A stretch of DNA of 64,000 nucleotides. Origin: Proruminimicrobium sp964487915. Its GTDB lineage: Bacteria > Elusimicrobiota > Endomicrobiia > Endomicrobiales > Endomicrobiaceae. The notes under the pieces are model-generated. The model was given only the letters and a program-made list of their open reading frames with translations. It was not told the origin of the DNA and ran no database searches. Each line of letters begins with the position of its first letter. Position 1 is the stretch's first letter. The position numbers and the translations under genes were made by a program. The stretch is from NCBI GenBank assembly GCA_964487915.1, contig CAZASN010000002.1, positions 62,001 to 126,000 on the forward strand, in the 5' to 3' direction. Of the stretch, positions 17,019 to 25,441 are shown in pieces.

Positions 17019-19172
17019 TTATAAACCGTACCTGTTTTTATGGCCCCACCATGCAAAAATCAAAAATTTAAAAAATAATATAAACAAAAGAGATTTCTCT
17101 ATGCCCCATACCGGAATAAGAAACGCTCCTCCCAATCCGCTTGCAAAACAACCGCCGAAAGAATCGGCCGAATATATTTTCATCTGATTACCGTGCTCTT
17201 TTATGATAGCATAAGCTTTTGATATCTGCAAAAACTGTAAACCCGTAAGAAATCCCGTACCGGCCAAAAAAATTAAAATATACGCCCAGTTTAATTTTTG
17301 AAACTGCACAAATATGAAAAACAATATAATCCACAGAAGATAAACAATTTCGCTTCTGAAAAAAGTTTTATTTAGAGGATTAATTTTATGCCCGTATTTG
17401 GCATAAAGCATGCCCGACAGAGAACCCAGCATAAAAACCGCGATCAGAAGACCGAACCATTTATATATATGACCGGCATAAATCTGAAAAGCCCAAAAAC
17501 ATATCATTTGAAGCCACATTGAACTTGCTCCGGCTGTAAAAGCCGTTATTTTATAAGTATGCCTGACCGAAAAAAACAAAAGCACCGGTATCAGCATAAA
17601 TATATATGAATAATCAATTAAGATTTGAAAAAATTTCATTAAAAACGGCGAGAACGCCGACTGCCAGTACATAATTGAGTAAATCATCGCTTTTTGGTTT
17701 TTATCCGTATTTACCAATTTTTCGTTGCCGGACTTATATAATTGGAATTTCAGCCATTGCGTTTTCTGGGTATCCATTCTTTCGTCAACGTAATGCTTTG
17801 ATAAAACAAAAGTTTCGTATTCTATGTCTTTTAATCTCTTCTTTAAATCAATTCTGTACGGTATTCTGTTTTTTGTGGCTACAAGTATATTTTGATTGCC
17901 CGGTATTATTTCAACCGATTTAAAAACATTATCCAGCGCATTATAAACAGAAGCGTTCAATCTGCTCATTAATTCGTCGCTGTAAACCATCGCTCCCGGC
18001 AGTTTAAGGGCTATAAAACCGTTTTCCGTTAAATTATTTTTTGCAATCTCAAAAAATTCATGCGTATAAAAACTGTTTACCGCCGTATTTATCGGGATAT
18101 CAAGTCCTATAAGTATAACGTCGTATTTTTTTTGGCTGGTTTTAAGATATTTTCTTGCGTTTACATGATATACTTTTATTTTTTTATCATTAAAAATATA
18201 ATCAAATTTCACGATTTTACTCTTGAGCATTTCAATGACGTCTTCGTCAAGATCAATATAATCTATGCCGTCCAGCCTGAATTTGGCGATTGACGGCAGA
18301 TACTTGACTCCGCCGCACAGCAGAATGTTTTTTGGATTTTCATGATACAATATCGGCAGATGGGCAAAATCGTCGTCTTCATAAATAGTCGGACTGGGAA
18401 TGGCAAAATTTAAAACGCCGTTTTTATAAAAAGAAAATTCTCCGTTTGCTTCCGTTAAAATATACTGCTGGTTATCGTAATAACTGACTTCCGCATTTTC
18501 CGAATTTTTATAGTTATTAAGTATTGTTGAATTTTCTATAAAAGCGGTGTAATTTGATATTACATAAACCATAAAGACAAGCAATAAAACAGTAACCAGT
18601 TTAAAAACCGCTTTTTTAAACAAGAAAAATAAAGCGATGAAAATAACCGAAATTATGATGCTGAGCAAAACGCTGGTTGACACCGATGAAAGAAAAAATG
18701 AAAAGATTATTCCGCCTGAGATAAATCCTATTAATTCGCATATATATGCGTTTCCGAACCAGCCGCGGTATTTTTTCAAAAGATTCTTATTTGAAAATCC
18801 GAAAATCAAACCGACTGTAAACGCAACCGGAGCTATTGAAAAAAAAGAAAACACGCCCGCTGATTTTAATGAAATGCCTCTGGTTATATCCGCATCTGTA
18901 AGCAGGTTTATGCTTCTTATAAAGATAAACGACAAAACCAGCAAAACCGTAAGAATAAAAAATAATGTTATGAGTTTTTTGTTTTGATTGCTTTTTTTTG
19001 TTTTTATATATATAAAACTATAACTGGCCGCCCCGGTTGCAAACAGCCAGTTGGCAAGAACGGTCGCTATGGAAAATTCGTTGCCGTGAAAAACCGGAAC
19101 AAATTCTCTTATAAAAAAAATTTGCAGAAGTATGGTTATAATACCGCACAAAATAAAATATAAAACTGACAT
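17019..19172 (-). CDS. membrane protein with embedded spermidine-synthase-like domain
   Basis: A 717-residue protein with three parts. About seven N-terminal membrane helices (to about residue 225) are followed by a soluble Rossmann domain resembling polyamine aminopropyltransferases (about 230-430) and about six C-terminal helices. The soluble part has a SAM/dcSAM-type glycine motif (NILLCGGVKYLP), an acidic pair after the next strand (IDYIDLDEDVIEML) and YDVILIGLDIP, with FYTHEFFEIAKNNL further on. Fusions of this kind are often annotated as membrane spermidine synthases, but activity is rarely shown. It forms a two-gene operon with the exported beta-CASP protein. Confidence 0.8.
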   Translation of the reverse strand: MSVLYFILCGIITILLQIFFIREFVPVFHGNEFSIATVLANWLFATGAASYSFIYIKTKKSNQNKKLITLFFILTVLLVLSFIFIRSINLLTDADITRGISLKSAGVFSFFSIAPVAFTVGLIFGFSNKNLLKKYRGWFGNAYICELIGFISGGIIFSFFLSSVSTSVLLSIIISVIFIALFFLFKKAVFKLVTVLLLVFMVYVISNYTAFIENSTILNNYKNSENAEVSYYDNQQYILTEANGEFSFYKNGVLNFAIPSPTIYEDDDFAHLPILYHENPKNILLCGGVKYLPSIAKFRLDGIDYIDLDEDVIEMLKSKIVKFDYIFNDKKIKVYHVNARKYLKTSQKKYDVILIGLDIPINTAVNSFYTHEFFEIAKNNLTENGFIALKLPGAMVYSDELMSRLNASVYNALDNVFKSVEIIPGNQNILVATKNRIPYRIDLKKRLKDIEYETFVLSKHYVDERMDTQKTQWLKFQLYKSGNEKLVNTDKNQKAMIYSIMYWQSAFSPFLMKFFQILIDYSYIFMLIPVLLFFSVRHTYKITAFTAGASSMWLQMICFWAFQIYAGHIYKWFGLLIAVFMLGSLSGMLYAKYGHKINPLNKTFFRSEIVYLLWIILFFIFVQFQKLNWAYILIFLAGTGFLTGLQFLQISKAYAIIKEHGNQMKIYSADSFGGCFASGLGGAFLIPVWGIEKSLLFILFFKFLIFAWWGHKNRYGL

Positions 19173-19304
19173 TTTTTAACCGATTTTAATTTTACAGAAC
19201 CTGTATTTGTATAATATAACTAATTATGATTGAATTTGTCTAATAAAATAATTAAAATATCAAATAAGACGCTTTTAACTGCGTCAGCGTCATATATGAT
19301 TTTA

Positions 19305-19333
19305 TTGACAAATAAGCTGTAAAAATATAAAAT
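19305..19333 (+). promoter_or_regulatory. promoter of the site-2 protease-trpS-scpAB operon
   Basis: TTGACA (19305-19310), 17-bp spacer, TAAAAT (19328-19333). The predicted start near 19340 precedes the ATG at 19369 by about 29 bases. Confidence 0.65.
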
Positions 19334-19368
19334 TCTTTATAAATTTTTTATTGAAAAATCAAACAAAA

Positions 19369-19995
19369 ATGAAATACGTATTACAATTATCAGTTTTATT
19401 TTTTTCTGTAATAATCCACGAAGTTGCGCACGGTTATATCGCTTATAAAAGAGGCGACTCAACCGCAAAACAGCTCGGCAGGCTTACGTTAAACCCTGTT
19501 TCCCATATTGATATTTTCGGAAGCATTCTTTTGCCTCTTGTACTTTTAATCGCAAATGCTCCCGTTTTCGGCTGGGCAAAACCGGTGCCTGTTAATCCTG
19601 CCAGATTATATAAGCCTAAAACAGATATGCTTTGGGTATCGCTTGCAGGATGCGCGGCAAATTTTTTGCTTGCAATCGCGGCGGCTTTGGGAATGCTTCT
19701 TATAAGAAATTTTGCGACGTCGGATATGTCGGTTTTGATTCCCGCATATCAAATACTGCAAACAATACTGATTATAAACATCGTTTTGCCGGTATTGAAT
19801 TTAATTCCGATACCGCCTTTGGACGGCTCAAGAATCGTTTACTATCTGCTGCCTACGGAACTTGCGGTAAAATACGACAGTATCAGCCCTTACGGATTTT
19901 TTATTATATTTGCGCTTTTATTTACCGGCATATTATGGAAAATAATAAGTCCGGTAATTTATTTTTTGATAGCGTTATTAGGCGGTGGAATTTAA
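19369..19995 (+). CDS. site-2 protease family (M50) membrane metalloprotease
   Basis: A 208-residue short M50 protein. The zinc motif HEVAHG lies in the first membrane helix and the second motif NLIPIPPLDGSR lies near residue 145, supplying the third ligand Asp. These short members without a PDZ domain cut proteins within the membrane. Their substrates are generally unknown. I start at ATG 19369 because the promoter and family alignment favour it. A TTG at 19351 would add six residues. The stop lies one base before the trpS start, so the gene heads the trpS-scpA-scpB operon. Confidence 0.88.
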   Translation: MKYVLQLSVLFFSVIIHEVAHGYIAYKRGDSTAKQLGRLTLNPVSHIDIFGSILLPLVLLIANAPVFGWAKPVPVNPARLYKPKTDMLWVSLAGCAANFLLAIAAALGMLLIRNFATSDMSVLIPAYQILQTILIINIVLPVLNLIPIPPLDGSRIVYYLLPTELAVKYDSISPYGFFIIFALLFTGILWKIISPVIYFLIALLGGGI

Positions 19996-19996
19996 A

Positions 19997-20974
19997 ATGA
20001 CAAAAAAAAGAGTTTTATCAGGCATGAGACCGACAGGCAGACTTCACTTGGGGCACTATTTCGGCGCTCTCAAAAACTGGATCACGATACAGGAACAGTA
20101 CGATTGTTTTTATATGGTCGCCGACTGGCATGCTCTTACAAGCGATTATGCCGATACTTCCGCTCTTAAAGACAATTCTTTTGATATGGTCGCCGACTGG
20201 CTTACGGTAGGAATTGATCCTGCAAAAAGCGTAATTTTCAAACAGTCAGACGTTCCCGAACATGCCGAACTTTTTCTTATTTTATCAATGATTACTCCTT
20301 TGGGCTGGCTTTTCAGATGCCCGACATATAAAGAGCAGATAGCGGAAGTAAAATCAAAAGATCTTCATAATTTCGGTTTTTTGGGGTATCCCGTTTTACA
20401 GGCGGCCGATATTTTGATTTATAAAGCGCAGGCCGTTCCCGTAGGCGAAGACCAGCTGGCGCATCTTGAACTTACAAGAGAAATAGCAAGACGTTTCAAT
20501 AATTTTTACGGCAATGTTTTACTTGAACCGCAGGCTCTTCTTACAAAAACGGCAAGAGTGCCCGGTCTTGATAAAAGAAAAATGTCAAAATCTTACGGCA
20601 ACTCAATTTTAATAGCCGAAACAAACGACGACGTCGCAAAAAAAGTTAAAACGATGTACACGGACCCTTTGAGAATAAAAGCGACCGACGCAGGTCATCC
20701 GGACGGATGCGTAGTATTTGCGTTTCATGAAATTTTTAATAAAGACTGCGCAAAAAGAAAAGAACAGTGCATGCAGGGAACAATCGGATGCGTGGCATGC
20801 AAAAAAGAATTGACCGAACTTATCTGCTCTTTTACGGGGCCTATGATGAAAAAAAGAGAAGAAATTATAAACGATAAAAAACTTATTGAGAATACTTTGA
20901 AAGAAGGCGCTCAAAAGGCGAGAGAAATGGCATCCGCCACCTTAAAAGAAATTAAAAAGGCTATTAAAATATGA
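19997..20974 (+). CDS. trpS: tryptophan-tRNA ligase
   Basis: A 325-residue class I aminoacyl-tRNA synthetase. The HIGH-type motif is HLGHY (residues 17-21) and the KMSKS loop is KMSKS near residue 195. It charges tRNA-Trp with tryptophan using ATP. The start at ATG 19997 is preceded by GGTGGA. A GTG at 19985 would add four residues. It overlaps scpA by ATGA, so trpS and scpAB are translationally coupled. A CxxxxxCxxC-like Cys set near residues 246-261 could be a metal site found in some bacterial TrpRS. Confidence 0.96.
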   Translation: MTKKRVLSGMRPTGRLHLGHYFGALKNWITIQEQYDCFYMVADWHALTSDYADTSALKDNSFDMVADWLTVGIDPAKSVIFKQSDVPEHAELFLILSMITPLGWLFRCPTYKEQIAEVKSKDLHNFGFLGYPVLQAADILIYKAQAVPVGEDQLAHLELTREIARRFNNFYGNVLLEPQALLTKTARVPGLDKRKMSKSYGNSILIAETNDDVAKKVKTMYTDPLRIKATDAGHPDGCVVFAFHEIFNKDCAKRKEQCMQGTIGCVACKKELTELICSFTGPMMKKREEIINDKKLIENTLKEGAQKAREMASATLKEIKKAIKI

Positions 20975-21816
20975 TAAACGCTGCGGCTTACGACGTCCAT
21001 CTTGATACTTTTGAAGGTCCTCTTGACCTTCTATTGCATCTTGTAAGAAAAAGCGACCTTGAAATAAAAGAAATTCAGGTATCTGAAATTACGTCTGAAT
21101 ATTTATCTTATTTGGGAGTTATGACAAATCTTAATCTTGACGTAGCGGGCGATTTTTTGGTTATGGCTTCAACTCTTATGCAGATTAAAGCAAAACTTCT
21201 GCATCCGGACAATCAGGAAGACGCGGCCGACGCCGATATTGAACTTGATAAAATTAAAGCTAAACTTTTGGAATACCAAAAATATAAAGAAGTTTCTAAA
21301 ATTCTGGCAAATAAAGAATTAAGATATTCGCAGACTTATTACAGACCGCAGCCTTTAATAGAATCGGACGATTTTGTTTTAAGCGCCACAATATACGACC
21401 TTATCGCAAGTTTTCAGGAAGCGTTAAAAACTCTGCCTGAAGAAGTAAGAGAAATAATGTACAAGGAAATCCCGATTGAAACAAAAATCAGGGAAATCCT
21501 TGACGTTCTTGAAGGAAGACAATACGTTTCTTTTACCGAAATTTTAAAACTGCAACCGACAAGACAGTCAATGATAGTTTCGTTTATGGCCGTTTTGGAA
21601 CTGATGAAAAACAAACAGATTCTTGCAAAACAGTCCGATTTGTTTGACGAAATAAGAATTTACAGAGTTTATTTTGACGAAACCGCCGAAACGGAAGAAA
21701 ATCCGCTCGGACTTGATATAAACGAACCGAAAAAAGAAGAAATTACCGAAGATTTAAAATTAACGCCGGAAGAAAAATTTACACAAGAGGACTCCGATGG
21801 AAATCAAGGAAATTAA
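20971..21816 (+). CDS. scpA: segregation and condensation protein ScpA (kleisin)
   Basis: A 281-residue kleisin. The N-terminal signature DVHLDTFEGPLDLLLHLVRKS binds the SMC neck, and the C-terminal winged helix (near FTEILKLQPTRQS) binds the SMC cap. ScpA closes the SMC ring that organises and segregates the chromosome. It overlaps trpS by 4 bases and scpB by 20 bases, the usual tight scpAB arrangement. The acidic tail is long but not unusual. Confidence 0.95.
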   Translation: MINAAAYDVHLDTFEGPLDLLLHLVRKSDLEIKEIQVSEITSEYLSYLGVMTNLNLDVAGDFLVMASTLMQIKAKLLHPDNQEDAADADIELDKIKAKLLEYQKYKEVSKILANKELRYSQTYYRPQPLIESDDFVLSATIYDLIASFQEALKTLPEEVREIMYKEIPIETKIREILDVLEGRQYVSFTEILKLQPTRQSMIVSFMAVLELMKNKQILAKQSDLFDEIRIYRVYFDETAETEENPLGLDINEPKKEEITEDLKLTPEEKFTQEDSDGNQGN

Positions 21817-22495
21817 AAAAATCATAGAAGCTTTGTTATTCGTTTCAGACAGACCTCTTACGACAAGAGAAATTAAAAATATTATTAAAGACAGCCTCTC
21901 TGAAAACGACAATATTGAAAATATTCTGGCAGAAATGCAGAAAGAATATTCCGATTTTCTTGACAGAGCTTTTGAATTAAAATTTGTGGCTGACGGCTGG
22001 ACGTTTGCGACAAGACCGGAATATTCGCCGTGGATAAAAATACTTCTTAAAGATAAAACAACTCTTAAATTGTCGCCCTCGGCAATGGAAGTTTTGGCAA
22101 TAATCGCCTATAAACAGCCTATAACAAGAGCCGAAATAGACAGCATACGAGGCGTTGATTCGGGCGGAGTAATGGATACGCTTCTTGACAGAAAACTTAT
22201 CAAAATTGTCGGCAAAAAAGAAACGCTCGGAAGACCGATGCTGTACGGAACGACGCAGGATTTTTTAAGGCATTTCGGACTCAGTCATTTAAGCGAGCTG
22301 CCGGTTATAGAAAATGCAAACGAAACAATAAAACCTCCCGAAGAAAAAGGGCAGGAACTGCCTTTTGAAGGCGATTTGCCTCAGGAAGCATCATCGGAAA
22401 TTACAGAAGAAACGCCCGTAATTGAAGAAATTGAAAATGAAACCGAAGTTATAGCAGAACCCGAACCGTCAGATCCTGAAAATCAAAATATGTAA
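21797..22495 (+). CDS. scpB: segregation and condensation protein ScpB
   Basis: A 232-residue ScpB with two winged-helix domains. The core LKLSPSAMEVLAIIAYKQPITRAEIDSIRGV is the family hallmark. A Glu/Pro-rich, acidic tail of about 50 residues follows. ScpB dimers bind the kleisin ScpA in the SMC-ScpAB condensin. It is the last gene of the operon and is followed by a strong terminator. Confidence 0.95.
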   Translation: MEIKEIKKIIEALLFVSDRPLTTREIKNIIKDSLSENDNIENILAEMQKEYSDFLDRAFELKFVADGWTFATRPEYSPWIKILLKDKTTLKLSPSAMEVLAIIAYKQPITRAEIDSIRGVDSGGVMDTLLDRKLIKIVGKKETLGRPMLYGTTQDFLRHFGLSHLSELPVIENANETIKPPEEKGQELPFEGDLPQEASSEITEETPVIEEIENETEVIAEPEPSDPENQNM

Positions 22496-22512
22496 TAACT
22501 AAATTAAAATAT

Positions 22513-22549
22513 AAAAAACACAAGTGATTTAATGTCACTTGTGTTTTTT
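22513..22549. terminator. bidirectional intrinsic terminator
   Basis: A perfect 15-bp stem (22513-22527 with 22535-22549, core CACAAGTGA/TCACTTGTG) has A- and T-runs at either end. It separates convergent scpB (plus) and the XRE gene (minus) and overlaps the last bases of the latter. Confidence 0.9.
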
Positions 22550-22889
22550 ATTTTGAGGTTATTTTTTTGATATCTTTTATAAGGGTTAATACATGGGCTT
22601 GTTTTTCGTCAGGTAACTCTGAAATGGCATATTCCAGTTGCTTTGAAAATTTAGGTTTATAAATAGCTTGTTTGGATGATTCTTTTATCAAAGAATCACA
22701 AGGCACACCGAGAGCGCCGGCTATTTTTATAAAAGTGTCCAAACTTGGTTTTGTGGCACATCTTTCAATACTGCTTAAAAATTTAGTTCCTATGCGGGCT
22801 TGAGAAGCAAGTTCTTCCTGCGTTAATGACAATTTTTTTCTTTCGTCTCTTATTCTTTTGCCTATAATTTCATAAATATTCTTTGACAT
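22548..22889 (-). CDS. XRE-family helix-turn-helix regulator
   Basis: A 113-residue single HTH_3 protein. The HTH covers about residues 10-65 (RIRDERKKLSLTQEELASQ... TKFLSSIER), followed by a helical tail with LPDEKQAHVLTLIKDI. It resembles small phage-repressor-like or restriction-controller-like regulators. The gene is divergent from a zinc-ribbon membrane protein gene about 180 bases away, which is the obvious candidate target. It lacks a second domain, so the signal it reads is unknown. Confidence 0.85.
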   Translation of the reverse strand: MSKNIYEIIGKRIRDERKKLSLTQEELASQARIGTKFLSSIERCATKPSLDTFIKIAGALGVPCDSLIKESSKQAIYKPKFSKQLEYAISELPDEKQAHVLTLIKDIKKITSK

Positions 22890-22993
22890 AATTATAAAAC
22901 CTCTTATTACATATACAAATTACAATAGAATTCTTACATTTTTCAACAATTCTTAACACTATTTAAAAGTTTATATTTAATTCTATCTATAAG

Positions 22994-23023
22994 TTGACTA
23001 CAAACACTACAATTTAATATAAT
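22994..23023 (+). promoter_or_regulatory. promoter of the zinc-ribbon membrane protein
   Basis: TTGACT (22994-22999), 18-bp spacer, TATAAT (23018-23023). The gene's GGAGG site and ATG follow about 40 bases later. It lies in the intergenic region shared with the divergent XRE gene. Confidence 0.65.
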
Positions 23024-23066
23024 CGGTTGCAATATATCGCCTTTATTTTGTCATTTTGGAGGAAAA

Positions 23067-23429
23067 ATGCCTCTTACTAAATGCAAAGATTGCAGAAAAA
23101 AAATATCAGGTAAATCAAAAGAATGCCAAAAATGCTGGGAAACAAGCATGGAAACAATAAAAAATACCATCCCTGAAAAAACAAATATAAATTTAAGATA
23201 TTTGGGAGCCTTAATAGGGCTAATCGTCGGATATTTTTTATGTCCGGTGATTCCGTCTTTAGGGAAAATTCCTTTTTGGCATATTATAACAGCCGGTATT
23301 TTCTTTAATGAGTTAAATTTCTTTCTACGCCCTTATGCAATACAATCCTTTATGGTTTTATGCAGCTGTGGAATTATCGGATTTATATTAGGGAAAGTTA
23401 TTGAAAACCAATTTAACAGCTATAAATGA
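23067..23429 (+). CDS. small zinc-ribbon membrane protein of unknown function
   Basis: A 120-residue protein. The N-terminus has a four-Cys knuckle (CKDC at residues 6-9 and CQKC at about 20-23), likely binding one zinc. It is followed by about three hydrophobic segments (about 46-62, 68-86 and 94-111). A GGAGG site precedes the ATG. Zinc-ribbon plus membrane proteins of this type are common but mostly uncharacterised. The divergent XRE regulator suggests joint control. I assign no function. Confidence 0.7.
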   Translation: MPLTKCKDCRKKISGKSKECQKCWETSMETIKNTIPEKTNINLRYLGALIGLIVGYFLCPVIPSLGKIPFWHIITAGIFFNELNFFLRPYAIQSFMVLCSCGIIGFILGKVIENQFNSYK

Positions 23430-23535
23430 ACATAAAAACAATAATTAGCAATAAGCTTCAATAAAATGCATAAGTGAAATAAAAAACTCAAGAGCAGAAT
23501 TTTGTATCTTTGAAGGCTTTAAGACTTGGCAACGA

Positions 23536-23603
23536 AATAAAAAATTCAAAGGGTGCGGTGTACGAAAGTGTACACGGTACATAAGCCCTTTGAATTTTTT
23601 ATT
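23536..23603. terminator. long hairpin terminator between convergent genes
   Basis: A perfect 18-bp stem (23536-23553 with 23586-23603) encloses a GTGTAC...GTACAC-like loop. A- and T-runs on both sides fit a bidirectional terminator between the zinc-ribbon gene and thrS. Its TTGGCAACGAA flank and GTGTAC core recall the repeat units at 11.8-12.1 kb, so it may be a further copy of that element. Confidence 0.8.
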
Positions 23604-23630
23604 GTAGTCCGAATATTAAAGCCGCTATAT

Positions 23631-25361
23631 CTATTTTTTATCTGCAACGTCTTTCGTAACAAGCTCTATAAAAGCGTCAACGCTCATCATCCCTAGATTC
23701 TGATTGCCCCTCGCTCTTACGGCAACAGATCCGGCCTGCATTTCCTTATCGCCTATTGCCAAAATATAAGGAATTTTCTGCATTGCGTTTTCTCTGACTT
23801 TATGGCCTATCTTTTCGTTTCTTGAATCAAAAATTACTCTTATATCGGCCTTTTTCAATTTTGCGATAACTTCATTGCAGAAAGGTTCGTGTTCCGCGGC
23901 TATATTTAATACTGCCGCCTGAACGGGCGAGAGCCATACAGGCAAAGCGCCTGCATAATGTTCAAGAAGAACTCCGATGAATCTTTCAAGAGAACCCATC
24001 AAAGCTCTGTGAATCATGTAAGGTCTTGTTTTTTTGCCTTCTTTATCTATGTAATAAATATCAAATCTTTCCGGAAGATTGAAATCAAACTGTATCGTTG
24101 AACACTGCCACAGTCTTCCGATTGCGTCTTTTATTTTTATGTCTATTTTCGGGCCGTAAAAAGCTCCGCCGCCCTCGTCAACTTCATATTCGTAGCCTGT
24201 TTTTTTCAAAGCGTTTTCAAGAGAAGCCTGCGCCTTGTCCCAGTTTGCTATTTCGCCGACGTATTTTTTCTCCGGTCTTGTCGCAAGATAAATCTTATAA
24301 TCCTGAAATCCGAACATTTTCAAACAGTTTATCGCCATTTCAAAACATGTGATAACTTCCTGTTCAAGAAGTTCCGGCTGGACTATGATATGTCCGTCGT
24401 CCTGAGTAAAACCTCTTACTCTCAAAAGTCCGTGCAAAACGCCTGATTTTTCAAATCTGTAAACCGTTCCGAGTTCCGCGTATTTTATGGGAAGCTCTCT
24501 GTAAGAATGCAGTTTTGTTTTATAAATCATCAGATGCATAGGACAGTTCATCGGTTTTACGCGGTAAGGCTTTCCTTCTATTTCCATCGGAGCATACATA
24601 TTTTCGGAATAAGTCTGAAGATGTCCGCTTATCGCAAAAAGCTCTTCGCTGGCTATATGAGGAGTCATTAAAAGTTCATAATTATTTTCAACGTGGAATT
24701 TTTTCCAGTTTGATTCTATAACGTCTCTTAAAACCGCGCCTTTGGGATGCCACAAAATAAGACCGCCTCCGACAGCGTCGTTCACGCTGAAAAGGTCAAG
24801 CTCTCGTCCGAGTTTTCTGTGGTCTCTCTTTTGGGCTTCTTCTATTTTTTTTAAGTAGTCGTCAAGATCCTGTTTTGTAAAAAACGCCGTTCCGTATATT
24901 CTCTGAAGCTGCTCTCTGTTTGAATCGCCTCTCCAGTAAGCGCCCGCTACGGACAATAATTTAAAATGTTTTATTTCGCCCGTTGATTTGACGTGAGGGC
25001 CTTTGCATAAATCGGTAAAATCGCCTGATTTGTAAAAAGAAACCGAGTCTCCTTCAACAGCTTCGGCAAGTTCTTTTTTATACTTTTCGCCTTTTTCTTC
25101 AAAAAGTTTTACGGCTTCCCGTTTTGAAACGGCAGTGCATTCAAAAGGAGAATTTTTATCTGAAATTTCTTTCATCTTCTCTTCAATTTTTGCAAGATCT
25201 TCAACGGTAAAAGGCTCTTTTCTGTCAAAATCGTAATAAAAGCCTTCTTCAATGGCAGGGCCTATCGCCACTTTTGTGCCGGGAAATAATTCCAAAACGG
25301 CGGCAGCCATAACGTGCGATGCGGAATGTCTTAATGTTTCTAAATTTTTTTCTTTTTCCAT
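23631..25361 (-). CDS. thrS: threonine-tRNA ligase lacking the TGS domain
   Basis: A 576-residue class II synthetase. The second additional (editing-type) domain begins at once with LRHSASHVMAAAVLELF, followed by the catalytic core (YRFEKSGVLHGLLRVRGFTQDD) with the zinc-site Cys in MKPMNCPMHLMIY and an anticodon-binding domain. Most bacterial ThrRS are about 640 residues with an N-terminal TGS domain, which is absent here. I start at ATG 25361, which has AAGGAAG upstream. Starting at 25409 adds 16 residues that do not resemble TGS and run towards the repeat at 25409-25428. It lies downstream of pckG. Confidence 0.93.
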   Translation of the reverse strand: MEKEKNLETLRHSASHVMAAAVLELFPGTKVAIGPAIEEGFYYDFDRKEPFTVEDLAKIEEKMKEISDKNSPFECTAVSKREAVKLFEEKGEKYKKELAEAVEGDSVSFYKSGDFTDLCKGPHVKSTGEIKHFKLLSVAGAYWRGDSNREQLQRIYGTAFFTKQDLDDYLKKIEEAQKRDHRKLGRELDLFSVNDAVGGGLILWHPKGAVLRDVIESNWKKFHVENNYELLMTPHIASEELFAISGHLQTYSENMYAPMEIEGKPYRVKPMNCPMHLMIYKTKLHSYRELPIKYAELGTVYRFEKSGVLHGLLRVRGFTQDDGHIIVQPELLEQEVITCFEMAINCLKMFGFQDYKIYLATRPEKKYVGEIANWDKAQASLENALKKTGYEYEVDEGGGAFYGPKIDIKIKDAIGRLWQCSTIQFDFNLPERFDIYYIDKEGKKTRPYMIHRALMGSLERFIGVLLEHYAGALPVWLSPVQAAVLNIAAEHEPFCNEVIAKLKKADIRVIFDSRNEKIGHKVRENAMQKIPYILAIGDKEMQAGSVAVRARGNQNLGMMSVDAFIELVTKDVADKK

Positions 25362-25408
25362 ATTGCTACTTCCTTTCTTAGAAGCTTTAATATTCTTTGT
25401 TTTTGCCA

Positions 25409-25428
25409 AGCCGCTAAGCTTCCAAGCT
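25409..25428 (-). repeat. copy of a 20-bp dispersed repeat
   Basis: On the minus strand this reads AGCTTGGAAGCTTAGCGGCT, identical to 43147-43166 on the plus strand. Both copies have ATTAGAAG just to the left in the repeat orientation. It sits in the pckG-thrS gap. Confidence 0.8.
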
Positions 25429-25441
25429 GCTAAACTTCTAA

